Source of the DNA: Streptomyces roseofulvus
Lineage (GTDB): Bacteria; Actinomycetota; Actinomycetes; Streptomycetales; Streptomycetaceae
Length of the DNA: 64,000 nt
Assembly: GCF_039534915.1 (NCBI RefSeq)
Contig: NZ_BAAAWE010000001.1
Span: 5,270,001 to 5,334,000, forward strand
Direction of reading: 5' to 3'
Below, one piece after another: positions 7,505 through 16,803 of this stretch. Made by a program: the position numbers and the translations under genes. A model generated the notes under the pieces. That model worked only from the letters and a program-made list of their open reading frames with translations. It made no database searches and was not told the origin of the DNA. Within the stretch, counting starts at the first letter, position 1, and every line of letters begins with the position of its first letter.

Positions 7505-9604
7505 TCAGAAGCGGCCTCCGCCGCCCCGCCGGCCGCGCGTGCCGCTGCCGCCGAAGCTGCCCGGCCCGCCGCCGAAACCTCCGCCCCCGAAGCCGCCCCC
7601 GAGACCGCCACCGCGCCCGCCCCCTCCCCTTCCGGAACCCCCGCCGAACAGCCCGCCGAGGATGATGCCGCCGAGCACGGCGCCGCCGAGGCCGCCGCCC
7701 GCGCTCCCTCCCCCTCCTGTTACACCGCCCAGCCCGTTCGGGTTCCCGTACCGGCGCACGTCCTGCTCGGCGAGCTCCTGCGCCCGCCGGGCCAGCGCGT
7801 CCGCCTGCCGCGCCTCCGCCAGTGCCGCCTGCGGCTCGTCCGCCGCCAGCTCCCGCGCCCGCTCGACGCGCCGCCGGGCCTCCGCGAGCCGGGTCCTGGC
7901 CTCGCTGCCCACGGCCCCGCGATGGGTCTGGACGTAGTCCGCGGCCGCTCCGAGCTCCGAACGGGCCGTCAGCAGCACCTGCTCCAGGAGTGCGCGGGCG
8001 CGCGCGTCGCCGGACTCGCGCTCCCGCGCGCCGGCCAGCGCCGCGTCGAGCGCCGTGTCCGCCTCCTCGATCCGCCGCAGCGCGTCCAGCGGGTCGTACC
8101 GCCCCGCCTCCACCGCCCGCCGCACCTCCGCCGCCACCGCCTCCGCGCGGGCGATCCGGCCCCGCAGCCCGCCCGTCGAGGCGCCCTCCGCGGCCCCTTC
8201 GAGGAGGCCCCGGGCCTCCGCCAGGTCGGCGTCGGTCTCGGTGAGCGCGCCCGGCAGCCGCTCCTCCGCGTCGGTCAGTTCCCGCGCCCGCCGGTCCACC
8301 GCCTCGATCAGCCGGGCCGCCTGGTCGACCGCGCCCTCGGCGGCCCGCACGTGCACGGCCGCGGCGCCGGTGTCGCCGCCGTCGACGGACTGGCGGGCCT
8401 GGTTGATGTGGGTGGTGGCGAAGACGAGCCGGTCCTTGGCCTGTTCGACGTCGCCGGCGACCGGCGAGGCCGCGGACTCGGGGTACCGCTCGCGCATCGC
8501 GGCCAGCGCCGCCTCGGCGCCGGAGACCCGGCCGGTCTGCTCGCGGAAGGCGGTCTCGACGGCGGCCAGCGCCTCGGGCGCGGTCCGCTCCAGGGCCCGG
8601 AGCCGGTCGAAGTCCTCGGTCTCCGCGTCGAGCCGGGCGTCCGCCTCGGCGCAGCGGCGCAGGATCTCCTCCAGCATCGAGCGCCGGGTGGGCTCGTCCT
8701 CGGGAAAGGAGTCGTCGAGCCGCTGCCGCAGCCGGAAGGAGGCGGTCAGCTGCTCCTTGGCGAAGCCCACGGCCTCCTCGAAGGGGCGGGTGGCCTCCTC
8801 GCCGAACTGGGCGGTGGCGAAGCCCAGTTCCTCCTCGCTGGTGCGGACGGCGTCGTCGGTGGCGACCAGCGTCCGGCGGGCCCGCCCGTCCAGCTCCTCC
8901 AGGGACGGCCCCGAGGGCTGCGCGCCCCGGCCCCACCCCTGGCCGCCGCCGGGCGTGGTGCGGGTCGCGGTCCGCCGGCGCCGGCGGGTGTACGCGTACG
9001 CGGCGACCGCCCCGGCGCCGCCGATGAGGGCGACCGGCAGGATCAGGTCGGTGGCGGAGGTCTCGTCGGTGCCGCCCGGGTCGGCGGGGCCGGGGGTGAT
9101 CTCCGGGGCGGGGACGGGCCGGCCGGCCAGGACGGCGGCGTATCCGTCGGCCGCGCCGATCGCGGCGCCCGCCCAGTCGTTCTCCCGGAGCGCGGGCTCG
9201 ACGGCGGTGGTGGCCACGTCGTCGAGCTGTGCCTGGGTGAGGCGGGAGCCGGGGTCGGCGGAGTAGCCGTACCGCCGGTCGTGGGTGGCGACGGCGAGCA
9301 GCACGTCGTCGCGGCCGAGGCCGTTGCGCTCGGCGGTGGCGTCCGCCCAGTCCTGCCCGGAGCGGCCGGAGAAGTCCCGTACGTAGACCACGAAGAGCTG
9401 GATCCGGCGGTCGTCGTAGAGCCGGTCGAGGGCCTCGGCGACCTCGGGGCGCCGGTCGCGGAGGGCGCCGACCCGGTCGAGGATCTGCCCGTCGGCGGGG
9501 AGGACGACGGGGTCGTCGGCGCGGGCGCCGGCCGCGGCGGGCACGACCGGCCACCACACCGCCACCAGCACCGCGAGCAGGGCTCGGATGGCTGTTCGGG
9601 TCAC
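7505..9604 (-). CDS. TPM-domain secreted/membrane protein with coiled coil and Gly-rich tail
   Basis: A 699-residue envelope protein. A signal peptide (residues ~1-28, ending PAAAGARADD) is followed by a TPM domain (about 35-170: LYDDRRIQLFVVYVRDFSG, DDVLLAVATHDRRYGYS). A membrane helix at ~195-215 (LILPVALIGGAGAVAAYAY) comes next, then a long Ala/Arg/Glu coiled-coil region (about 235-600), and a glycine-rich end (last ~70 residues) closing in GRRGGGGRF. TPM domains occur in membrane-assembly and repair proteins. The pairing with pspA downstream suggests a membrane-stress role. The start is a GTG. The glycine tail is low complexity, so reads or alignments there may be unreliable. Confidence 0.82.
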   Translation of the reverse strand: MTRTAIRALLAVLVAVWWPVVPAAAGARADDPVVLPADGQILDRVGALRDRRPEVAEALDRLYDDRRIQLFVVYVRDFSGRSGQDWADATAERNGLGRDDVLLAVATHDRRYGYSADPGSRLTQAQLDDVATTAVEPALRENDWAGAAIGAADGYAAVLAGRPVPAPEITPGPADPGGTDETSATDLILPVALIGGAGAVAAYAYTRRRRRTATRTTPGGGQGWGRGAQPSGPSLEELDGRARRTLVATDDAVRTSEEELGFATAQFGEEATRPFEEAVGFAKEQLTASFRLRQRLDDSFPEDEPTRRSMLEEILRRCAEADARLDAETEDFDRLRALERTAPEALAAVETAFREQTGRVSGAEAALAAMRERYPESAASPVAGDVEQAKDRLVFATTHINQARQSVDGGDTGAAAVHVRAAEGAVDQAARLIEAVDRRARELTDAEERLPGALTETDADLAEARGLLEGAAEGASTGGLRGRIARAEAVAAEVRRAVEAGRYDPLDALRRIEEADTALDAALAGARERESGDARARALLEQVLLTARSELGAAADYVQTHRGAVGSEARTRLAEARRRVERARELAADEPQAALAEARQADALARRAQELAEQDVRRYGNPNGLGGVTGGGGSAGGGLGGAVLGGIILGGLFGGGSGRGGGGRGGGLGGGFGGGGFGGGPGSFGGSGTRGRRGGGGRF

Positions 9605-9751
9605 AGAAGGGAGGTTATGTACGGGTATGCGGCCTCGCGACCGGACGGGCGCCGCCGGAACCCGACCGCGGTGTTCGTACGTCCGTGTCAGTGCCGATCT
9701 TCACGAGGGTCTCCGGCGGGCGGGGAGGCCCCTGACGCTCTGGGGGCACGG

Positions 9752-10780
9752 ATGGACGGACGGCTGAAGCGGGTGTGGCGCAAGGGGCGCTGGTGGGCGC
9801 TGGGGCTGGTGCTGCTGCTCGTGGTGCCGCCGCTCTTCGGCGCGCTGGCCCTGCGCGTCAGCTACGCGGGCGACCTCCGCGACGACGCCCGCACGCGCGG
9901 CCGGGACGCGTACTGGATCGGGCACGCGTGGGTGGACGGCCGGAAGAAGGACGCCGACCTGAAGGCCCTCGCCGCGCGGCTGAAGGGCACCGGGATCAAG
10001 GACCTGTACGTGCACGCCGGCCCGCTCGAACACGACGGCACCCTGCCCGCCGCCCGGCACCCGCGCGCGCGGTGGCTGACCGACGGCGTCCACCGCGAGC
10101 TGCCCGGCGTACGGGTCCAGGCGTGGCTCGGCGACGTGCTCGCGAACGACGGCCCGACCGGTCTGCGGCTCTCCGACGCCCGCTCCCGCGACGCCGTCAC
10201 GGCCTCCGCCCGCCAGGTCCTCGACGCCGGCTTCGACGGCGTCCACTTCGACCTGGAGCCGCTCCAGTCCGGCGACGCCGACTACCTCGTCCTGCTCGAC
10301 GGCCTCGGGAGGCTGACCCGGGAGCGGAAGGCGCTGCTCTCCGTCGCCGCCCACCAGATCGACCCGCTGCCGGGCGCCCACTCCGCGCTCGGCCTCTTCT
10401 CGGACCAGGGCAAGTGGTGGTCGCAGGAGTACTTCGGCGAGGTGGCCCGGCGGGTGGACCAGATCGCCGTGATGTCGTACGACACCTGGATGCCGCTGGA
10501 GAGCCTGTACGGCGGGTACGTGGCCCAGCAGACCGCGCTCGCCCTGGAGGTCACCCCGAAGAGCACCGACCTGCTCATGGGGCTGCCCTTCTTCCACGAG
10601 GACGACCTGGGCCACCACGAGAACGCGGAGACCGTCGCCGCCGGCGTCCGGGGCGTCCGCCTCGGCCTCGGCCGCACCGACCCGGGCCGCGAGCGCTTCG
10701 GCGTCGCCCTGTACGTCGACTTCGCGGAGGAGCCCGGCGACTGGGCCGCCTACCGCGCCGGCTGGCTCCGCACGGGCTGA
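9752..10780 (+). CDS. membrane-anchored GH18-like (TIM-barrel) protein
   Basis: A 342-residue protein with an N-terminal membrane anchor (about residues 13-35, WWALGLVLLLVVPPLFGALAL) and an extracellular domain. The core shows TIM-barrel features of family 18-like glycosidases: DAGFDGVHFDLEP (a DxxDxE-like strand 4), LLSVAAHQI, VDQIAVMSYDTWMP and a final FGVALYVDFAE. The catalytic glutamate would be the E of HFDLEP. No chitin-binding module is present and the substrate is unknown. It is divergent from the TPM gene. The ATG was chosen because the hydrophobic anchor follows directly. Confidence 0.7.
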   Translation: MDGRLKRVWRKGRWWALGLVLLLVVPPLFGALALRVSYAGDLRDDARTRGRDAYWIGHAWVDGRKKDADLKALAARLKGTGIKDLYVHAGPLEHDGTLPAARHPRARWLTDGVHRELPGVRVQAWLGDVLANDGPTGLRLSDARSRDAVTASARQVLDAGFDGVHFDLEPLQSGDADYLVLLDGLGRLTRERKALLSVAAHQIDPLPGAHSALGLFSDQGKWWSQEYFGEVARRVDQIAVMSYDTWMPLESLYGGYVAQQTALALEVTPKSTDLLMGLPFFHEDDLGHHENAETVAAGVRGVRLGLGRTDPGRERFGVALYVDFAEEPGDWAAYRAGWLRTG

Positions 10781-10804
10781 CCGGCGGCCGCACGCGCGCG
10801 GGGA

Positions 10805-10832
10805 CCCCCTCGCACGCGCGCGTGCGAGGGGG
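10805..10832. terminator. perfect 28-bp palindrome after the GH18-like gene
   Basis: A self-complementary sequence, 14 nt per arm, built as CCCCCTCGCACGCG and its exact reverse complement. It would fold into a very stable hairpin between the GH18-like gene and the transglutaminase-like gene. There is no T-tract. Confidence 0.5.
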
Positions 10833-10880
10833 AGGAGGATGGCGGCGGCGCACGACCGCCGACCGAGGGGGAGCACCGTC

Positions 10881-11651
10881 ATGACCAGCCGCCTGCTGAT
10901 GCCCGTCCGGAGCCGCGGGGCCGCCCGCCCCGCCGCCGTGGAGCCCGCCGCCGACCCGACCCCGGGCTCGACCCGGCCGACCGCGGTCCTGGACCTCGCG
11001 CACCCGCTCACCGTCGCCTTCACCGCGCGCGTGCGGGAGGAGGCCGCCGCACGGGGCGACCGGACCGACCGGGAGCGCCTCCGGACGGCGCACCGGCTGC
11101 TCGTGGCCGAGGTCCGGCCGGTCTACTCGGTGGAGGACCGGCGCCGGGTCTCCCGCACCCTGCGGCTCGGCCGCGGTTCGTGCAGCCAGCGGATGGCCGT
11201 CCTGGAGGCGGTCGCCCGGTCGCTGGGCACCGCCACGCGCGTGCGCGGGCTGCTGGTGGACGGTTCCTTCTGGTACCCGCGCTTCCCGCGGCTGCGGCCC
11301 TTCGTCCCGGCAGAGGTGCTGCTCGCCTGGCCGGAGTTCCGCCTGGACGGCGGGTGGGTGCCGATCACCGGCCTCTTCGACCACGCCGGCCCGTCGGGGG
11401 AGGGCGGTTTCGCCAACACCGGCGCCGAGACGCTCTTCGAGGCCGTGGCCCGCACCAGGGTCGAGTGGGACGCCCCGGCGGCCTGCGACGGCGTCTCCGG
11501 CGCCTGTGACCTCTCCGCCCACCTCCTGGCCGACCTGGGCCGCTTCGGCTCCCGCGACGAGCTGTTCGCCCGGCACGGGCAGACCCTCTGCGTGCCCGCC
11601 CGCACGCTGGCCGAGCCGGTCCTCGGGCGCTGGGGCGCGGGAGCCGCGTAA
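10881..11651 (+). CDS. transglutaminase-like domain protein
   Basis: A 256-residue protein with a transglutaminase/cysteine-protease-like core. LRLGRGSCSQRMAVLEAVAR (about residues 95-115) contains the candidate nucleophilic Cys in the usual GxCxxxA-type helix. It is followed by GTATRVRGLLVDGSFWYPRF and HLLLAWPEFRLDGGWVPI-type strands that would bring the His and Asp. There is no signal peptide, so it is probably cytosolic. The ATG at this position was preferred over an earlier in-frame ATG because GAGGGGGAGC precedes it at good spacing. The substrate and partner are unknown. Confidence 0.7.
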   Translation: MTSRLLMPVRSRGAARPAAVEPAADPTPGSTRPTAVLDLAHPLTVAFTARVREEAAARGDRTDRERLRTAHRLLVAEVRPVYSVEDRRRVSRTLRLGRGSCSQRMAVLEAVARSLGTATRVRGLLVDGSFWYPRFPRLRPFVPAEVLLAWPEFRLDGGWVPITGLFDHAGPSGEGGFANTGAETLFEAVARTRVEWDAPAACDGVSGACDLSAHLLADLGRFGSRDELFARHGQTLCVPARTLAEPVLGRWGAGAA

Positions 11652-11806
11652 GACCGGTCCGGCGGCCCGGCGTTGGGCCGCACGAGTGGGTTTGCCGGGC
11701 CGCTCGCCGTGTCGGCGGGGCCTCGTCCGCCGGGTGCCGTTCAGTGGGATGACCAATAGGTCTGATCATCTCCAAATGGCACAAAAACGGACGAAGGGGT
11801 AAAAGC

Positions 11807-14173
11807 ATGTCCCAGGTCGGCGCCCCCCAGGGGAGGACATGGGCCGGTCCGTCCAGGAGCCCCCGCTCCCGGACCCTCCGCTCCGTCGCCACCCTCACCA
11901 GCGCGGTCCTCGCCGTCACCGTCCTCGCCGGATGCAGCTCCGACGACGACGCCGACGCCGCCCCGGCCGCCGCCCAGGACAACGCGCCCACCGCGCGCGC
12001 CATGGTCGACGACGGCGGCACCCTGCGCTGGGCGGTGGACGCCCTGCCGGCCACCTTCAACGCCTTCCAGGCCGACGCCGACGCCACCACCGGCCGCGTC
12101 GCGGGCGCCGTCCTGCCGGCCCTGCACACCCTGGACGAGCGCGGCCGGCCCCGGCTCAACCCGGACTACCTGGAGACCGCCGAGGTCGTCGAGACCGAGC
12201 CCCGCCAGGTCGTCCTCTACAAGCTCAACCAGCAGGCCGTCTGGAGCGACGGGCGGGAGATCGGCGCCGCCGACTTCGTCGCCCAGTGGCGCGCCCTCAG
12301 CGGCCGCGACACCGCCTACTGGACGGCCAGGAACGCCGGCTACGAGCGGATCGAGAAGATCGAGAAGGGCAAGAACGACCTGGAGGTCCGGGTCACCTTC
12401 GCCAAGCCCTACGCCGACTGGCGCTCCCTCTTCACCCCCCTCTACCCCAAGCAGGTGATGGGCTCCCCGAACTCCTTCAACGACGGGGCCCGCACCACCC
12501 TCAAGGCCACCGCAGGACCGTTCCTGCTGAGCAAGGTGGACCGGAAGACCGGCGACCTCACCCTCGCCCGGAACCCCCGCTGGTGGGGGCAGCCCGCCAA
12601 GCTCGACAGCCTCGTCCTGCGGGCCGTCCCGCGCTCCGGCCGCGAGGCCGCCCTGGCGAGCGGGAAGCTCGACCTGGCCGAGATCGACCGGTCCACCGCC
12701 GAGCGGATCGCCCTCGCCCTCAAGGACGCCGACGCCGGCCGCAGCGGCGCCCAGGCCGCCCGGCTGCACGGCCCCGGCTCCGCGATCACCCCCGGCAAGG
12801 CCCTCGGCTCCTGGGCGCTCGCCCACGGCTCCGACGAGGAACTGGCCGAGGAGGTCAGGGCCGCCCGCGCCGAGAACCAGGCCGCCGTCGCCCGCTACGC
12901 CAAGGCCCAGGACACCCTCGCCGGCTACGTCGTCCGCAAGTCCCTGGAGCCCGCCTACACCCAGCTCTCCCTCAACGGCGAGTCCGGGCCGCTCGCCGAC
13001 GAGCGGGTCCGCCGCGCGGTCGCCCGCGCCATCGACCGCCGGGAGCTGGCCGAATCCGTGCTCAAGCCGCTCGGCCTCCCGGCCGAGCCGCCCGGCAGCC
13101 ACCTCGCCCTGGCCGGCCAGGCCGCCTACGCCGACAGCAGCGACGCCCTCGGCGACCAGGACACCAAGGAGGCCCGCGCGCTCCTCGCCGACGCCGGCTG
13201 GGTCCCCGGCGGCGCCCAGAAGAAGCCGGCCGGCACCGAGGCCGGCTCCGAGGCGGAGAAGAAGACCGGCAAGAAGGCCGGGGAGCCCGAGGCCGACGCC
13301 AAGAAGAAGGCGGAGAGCGGCGACACCGCCTCCGACGACGGCCTCTACATCGTCGGCGACGACAAGCCCGGCGAACTCCCCGCCGCCCCCCGGATCGGCC
13401 CCGGCGGCCCCGAGAGCACCCGCGTCCTCGCCCCCGCCCCCGCCGCCGCCCGGGAGAGCGCCGCCCTCCTCGCCCGCGCCGAGGCCCTCGACACCGGCGC
13501 CCGCGCCGCCGCCCAGCCCGGCAACGGCAAGCCCGACAAGGGCGTCGCCGGCGCCTACGCCCCCATGGGCAGCGCCGCCCCGGCCGCCGTCCCCGCCGCC
13601 TCCCAGGCCCTCGGCAAGGACGGCAAGGCCCTCAGCCTCCGCTTCGTCCTGCCCTCCGGACCCGGCTCGGAGACGCTGCGGGCGGTCGGCGACCGGATCG
13701 TCCGGATGCTCGACGCGGTCGGGATCCGTACCGAGATCACCAAGGTCTCGGACGAGAGCTTCTTCAAGGACCACATCGCCTCCGGCGACTACGACCTGGC
13801 CCTCTACTCCTGGCCCGCCTCCGCCTACCCGGCGACCGACGCCCGGCCGATCTTCGCCAAGCCCGAGCCCGCCTCGGACGGCTCCCTGCTGGTCGAGCAG
13901 AACTACTCGCGGGTCGGCACCGACCGGATCGACCAGCTCTTCGACCAGGCGGCCGCCACCCTCGACGAGGAGGAGGCGGGCGAGCTGATCCGCCAGGCCG
14001 ACGCCCGGATCTGGGCCGCGGCCGGCTCCATCCCGCTGTACCAGCGCCCCCAGCTGGTGGCGGCCAGGAAGGACGTGGTGAACGCCGGCGCCTGGGGCTT
14101 CGCCGCCCCGCAGTACCAGGACATCGGTTTCAAGAAGAGCGAAACTGCCAAGGGTAGCCCGTCGAATCGCTGA
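11807..14173 (+). CDS. LpqW-like lipoprotein (SBP_bac_5 fold) with low-complexity insert
   Basis: A 788-residue secreted lipoprotein. A long signal sequence ends in the lipobox VLAGC (Cys at about residue 44). The mature part has the family-5 solute-binding fold: GTLRWAVDALPATFNAFQ, VWSDGREIGAADFVAQWRAL, and a C-terminal DLALYSWPASAYP. The fold is split at about residues 465-610 by a Lys/Ala/Glu/Gly/Pro-rich insert without structure. No permease or ATPase gene follows; instead typA lies next, as for lpqW and typA of M. tuberculosis, where LpqW affects lipoglycan synthesis rather than import. I therefore favour an LpqW-type role over peptide uptake. Confidence in the family is high, in the function moderate. 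Confidence 0.78.
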   Translation: MSQVGAPQGRTWAGPSRSPRSRTLRSVATLTSAVLAVTVLAGCSSDDDADAAPAAAQDNAPTARAMVDDGGTLRWAVDALPATFNAFQADADATTGRVAGAVLPALHTLDERGRPRLNPDYLETAEVVETEPRQVVLYKLNQQAVWSDGREIGAADFVAQWRALSGRDTAYWTARNAGYERIEKIEKGKNDLEVRVTFAKPYADWRSLFTPLYPKQVMGSPNSFNDGARTTLKATAGPFLLSKVDRKTGDLTLARNPRWWGQPAKLDSLVLRAVPRSGREAALASGKLDLAEIDRSTAERIALALKDADAGRSGAQAARLHGPGSAITPGKALGSWALAHGSDEELAEEVRAARAENQAAVARYAKAQDTLAGYVVRKSLEPAYTQLSLNGESGPLADERVRRAVARAIDRRELAESVLKPLGLPAEPPGSHLALAGQAAYADSSDALGDQDTKEARALLADAGWVPGGAQKKPAGTEAGSEAEKKTGKKAGEPEADAKKKAESGDTASDDGLYIVGDDKPGELPAAPRIGPGGPESTRVLAPAPAAARESAALLARAEALDTGARAAAQPGNGKPDKGVAGAYAPMGSAAPAAVPAASQALGKDGKALSLRFVLPSGPGSETLRAVGDRIVRMLDAVGIRTEITKVSDESFFKDHIASGDYDLALYSWPASAYPATDARPIFAKPEPASDGSLLVEQNYSRVGTDRIDQLFDQAAATLDEEEAGELIRQADARIWAAAGSIPLYQRPQLVAARKDVVNAGAWGFAAPQYQDIGFKKSETAKGSPSNR

Positions 14174-14212
14174 AACCACAGGTCACAACCTCAGAAGCAG
14201 CTCAAGTTCCTT

Positions 14213-14235
14213 GCCCGCCGGTGACCCCGGCGGGC
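14213..14235. terminator. hairpin after the LpqW-like gene
   Basis: A 9-bp perfect stem (GCCCGCCGG / CCGGCGGGC) with a 5-nt loop lies 40 nt past the stop codon. It has no T-tract. The remaining ~210 bp before typA should hold the typA promoter; TTGCAC at 14342 and TAGGAC at 14363 are a weak candidate pair with only 15 nt between them. Confidence 0.4.
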
Positions 14236-14448
14236 AGGATCGCGTCGGCCCCTTGACCCGGGCGGCATGACTTTCCCCACACCCTGTGACCCACCCTGAA
14301 ACGTCCCAGTAGACCCTCTCGGATCGATCCGGGGAAGCCCCTTGCACGGCAGCCCCGTACCATAGGACATAGCCGTGGCGCGTCCGCCCGGCGGGCGTAA
14401 GAGGAACTGACGCCGATTCCCACGATCCGAGAGAAGCGCAAGCCACCC

Positions 14449-16350
14449 ATGCCCACGCGCCACGACATCCGTAACGTCGCCATCGTCGCCCACGTCGACC
14501 ACGGCAAGACGACCATCGTCGACGCCATGCTCAAGCAGGCCGGTGCCTTCGCCGCCCACCAGCAGCTCGACGACCGCATGATGGACTCGAACGACCTGGA
14601 GCGTGAGAAGGGCATCACGATCCTCGCCAAGAACACGGCGGTGAAGTACCACCCCAAGGACGGCGGGGCCCCGATCACGATCAACATCATCGACACCCCC
14701 GGCCACGCCGACTTCGGTGGCGAGGTCGAGCGCGGTCTGTCGATGGTCGACGCCGTCGTCCTCCTGGTGGACGCCTCCGAGGGTCCGCTCCCGCAGACCC
14801 GCTTCGTGCTGCGCAAGGCCCTCCAGCAGCGCAAGCCCGTCATCCTCTGCATCAACAAGACGGACCGCCCGGACTCCCGGATCGACGAGGTCGTCAACGA
14901 GACCTACGACCTCTTCCTCGACCTGGACGCCGACGAGGACCAGATCGAGTTCCCGATCGTCTACGCGTGCGGCCGTGACGGCGTCGCCTCGCTGACCAAG
15001 CCGGAGGACGGCACGGTCCCGCAGGACTCCGACAACCTGGAGCCGTTCTTCTCCACCATCCTGGAGCACGTCCCGGCCCCGTCGTACGACGAGGAGGCGC
15101 CGCTCCAGGCGCACGTCACCAACCTCGACGCCGACAACTTCCTCGGCCGCATCGCGCTGCTCCGCGTCGAGCAGGGCGAGCTGCGCAAGGGCCAGACGGT
15201 CGCGTGGATCAAGCGGGACGGCACGATCTCCAACGTCCGCATCACCGAGCTGATGATGACCGAGGCGCTCACCCGCAAGCCGGCCGAGGTCGCCGGCCCC
15301 GGTGACATCTGCGCCGTCGCCGGCATCCCGGACATCATGATCGGCGAGACCCTGGCCGACCCGGAGAACCCGATCGCGCTCCCGCTGATCACGGTCGACC
15401 AGCCGGCCATCTCCATGACCATCGGCACCAACACCTCGCCGCTCGTCGGCCGCGGCGGCACCGGCAAGGGCGCCGACGCCAAGTCCGCCGTGAAGGACCG
15501 CAAGGTCACCGCCCGCCAGGTGAAGGACCGCCTGGACCGCGAGCTCGTCGGCAACGTCTCGCTCCGCGTCCTGGAGACCGAGCGCCCGGACGCCTGGGAG
15601 GTCCAGGGCCGCGGTGAGCTCGCGCTCGCCATCCTGGTCGAGCAGATGCGCCGCGAGGGCTTCGAGCTCACCATCGGCAAGCCGCAGGTCGTCACCAAGG
15701 AGGTCGACGGCAAGATCCACGAGCCCGTCGAGCGCCTCACGGTCGACGTCCCCGAGGAGCACATGGGCGCCGTCACCCAGCTCATGGGCGTCCGCAAGGG
15801 CCGCATGGACAACATGTCGAACCACGGCTCCGGCTGGGTCCGCATGGAGTTCGTCGTCCCGTCGCGCGGTCTCATCGGCTTCCGTACCGAGTTCCTGACC
15901 CAGACCCGCGGCACCGGCATCGGGCACTCGATCCACGAGGGCCACGAGCCGTGGTTCGGCCCGCTCCAGACCCGTAACAACGGCTCCCTGGTGGCCGACC
16001 GCGCGGGTGCCGTCACCGCCTTCGCGATGACCAACCTGCAGGAGCGCGGCGTCCTGTTCACCGACCCCGGCACCGAGGTGTACGAGGGCATGATCGTCGG
16101 CGAGAACTCGCGCTCCGACGACATGGACGTGAACATCACCAAGGAGAAGAAGCTCACGAACATGCGGTCCTCGTCGGCCGACTCGTTCGAGGCGATCGTC
16201 CCGCCGCGCAAGCTCTCCCTGGAGCAGTCCCTGGAGTTCTGCCGCGACGACGAGTGCGTCGAGGTCACCCCGGAGGCCGTCCGCATCCGCAAGGTCGTCC
16301 TGGACCAGAAGGAGCGCGCCCGCTCCGCCTCGCGCGCCAAGAACGCCTGA
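14449..16350 (+). CDS. typA: translational GTPase TypA/BipA
   Basis: A 633-residue ribosome-associated translational GTPase. The G domain is complete: G1 AHVDHGKTT (about residues 17-25), effector-region EREKGITI, G3 DTPGHADFGGEV, G4 NKTD. EF-Tu domain 2-like, EF-G domain V-like and the TypA-specific C-terminal domain follow. It binds the ribosome and is needed for growth under stress or cold in several bacteria. Codon use is strongly biased (a highly expressed gene). Its start ATG lies behind GAGAGAAGCGCAAGCCACCC. A strong terminator follows. Confidence 0.96.
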   Translation: MPTRHDIRNVAIVAHVDHGKTTIVDAMLKQAGAFAAHQQLDDRMMDSNDLEREKGITILAKNTAVKYHPKDGGAPITINIIDTPGHADFGGEVERGLSMVDAVVLLVDASEGPLPQTRFVLRKALQQRKPVILCINKTDRPDSRIDEVVNETYDLFLDLDADEDQIEFPIVYACGRDGVASLTKPEDGTVPQDSDNLEPFFSTILEHVPAPSYDEEAPLQAHVTNLDADNFLGRIALLRVEQGELRKGQTVAWIKRDGTISNVRITELMMTEALTRKPAEVAGPGDICAVAGIPDIMIGETLADPENPIALPLITVDQPAISMTIGTNTSPLVGRGGTGKGADAKSAVKDRKVTARQVKDRLDRELVGNVSLRVLETERPDAWEVQGRGELALAILVEQMRREGFELTIGKPQVVTKEVDGKIHEPVERLTVDVPEEHMGAVTQLMGVRKGRMDNMSNHGSGWVRMEFVVPSRGLIGFRTEFLTQTRGTGIGHSIHEGHEPWFGPLQTRNNGSLVADRAGAVTAFAMTNLQERGVLFTDPGTEVYEGMIVGENSRSDDMDVNITKEKKLTNMRSSSADSFEAIVPPRKLSLEQSLEFCRDDECVEVTPEAVRIRKVVLDQKERARSASRAKNA

Positions 16351-16415
16351 GTCGCGCCGCCGGCCCGACGGCCGGCGGACGACCCCCGGGATCGGCTGAG
16401 CCGCATCTCACACGC

Positions 16416-16459
16416 AGGGCCTGGCCACTCGCACAATGTGCGAGTGGCCAGGCCCTTTT
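16416..16459 (+). terminator. rho-independent terminator of typA
   Basis: An 18-bp perfect stem starting GGGCCTGGCCACTCGCAC with a 3-nt AAT loop and a TTTT tail. This is the clearest canonical terminator in the window. A weaker GC hairpin lies just after the typA stop. Confidence 0.9.
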
Positions 16460-16803
16460 CGTCAAACGCATTGCCCCCGCCCGGCGTCCGGAATCCGGTC
16501 ATCGCTCTCCGGTACGTGTGTTAACGGTCCGTTTCGGGGGTGTCTGTCTGTGCTCAGTTTGTCCGGATTTCGGTCTTCGCGGCCTAGGTGATGTTGTCAA
16601 AACGAGACCACTTAAGTGTGGTTTACAGCCCGGACGTACTTAATAGTTGGCTCCATTGAGCTCGGGTCAATGGGTCACGCACTGTGGGGAGTGCCGACTC
16701 ACGAGCACACTCGGGGTACCGGGGGATCAACGCCGTCAGGGGTGTCGGCAGGTCTCGAAGTGCCCTTCTTGTAGTGACAAGTGGACTCATGAGGAGGAAA
16801 CCC
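16460..16803 (+). promoter_or_regulatory. long leader/promoter region of the first oligopeptide ABC operon
   Basis: About 340 bp without a gene, less GC-rich than its surroundings. It holds a perfect 10-bp palindrome CACTTAAGTG at 16609-16618, set in a near-symmetrical ACCACTTAAGTGTGGT. TTGTCA at 16594 and an A/T-rich TACTTAATAG at ~16639 are possible promoter parts. The lipoprotein ATG follows a near-perfect GAGGAGGAAA ribosome site. The palindrome is a candidate operator; no regulator can be named. Confidence 0.45.
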
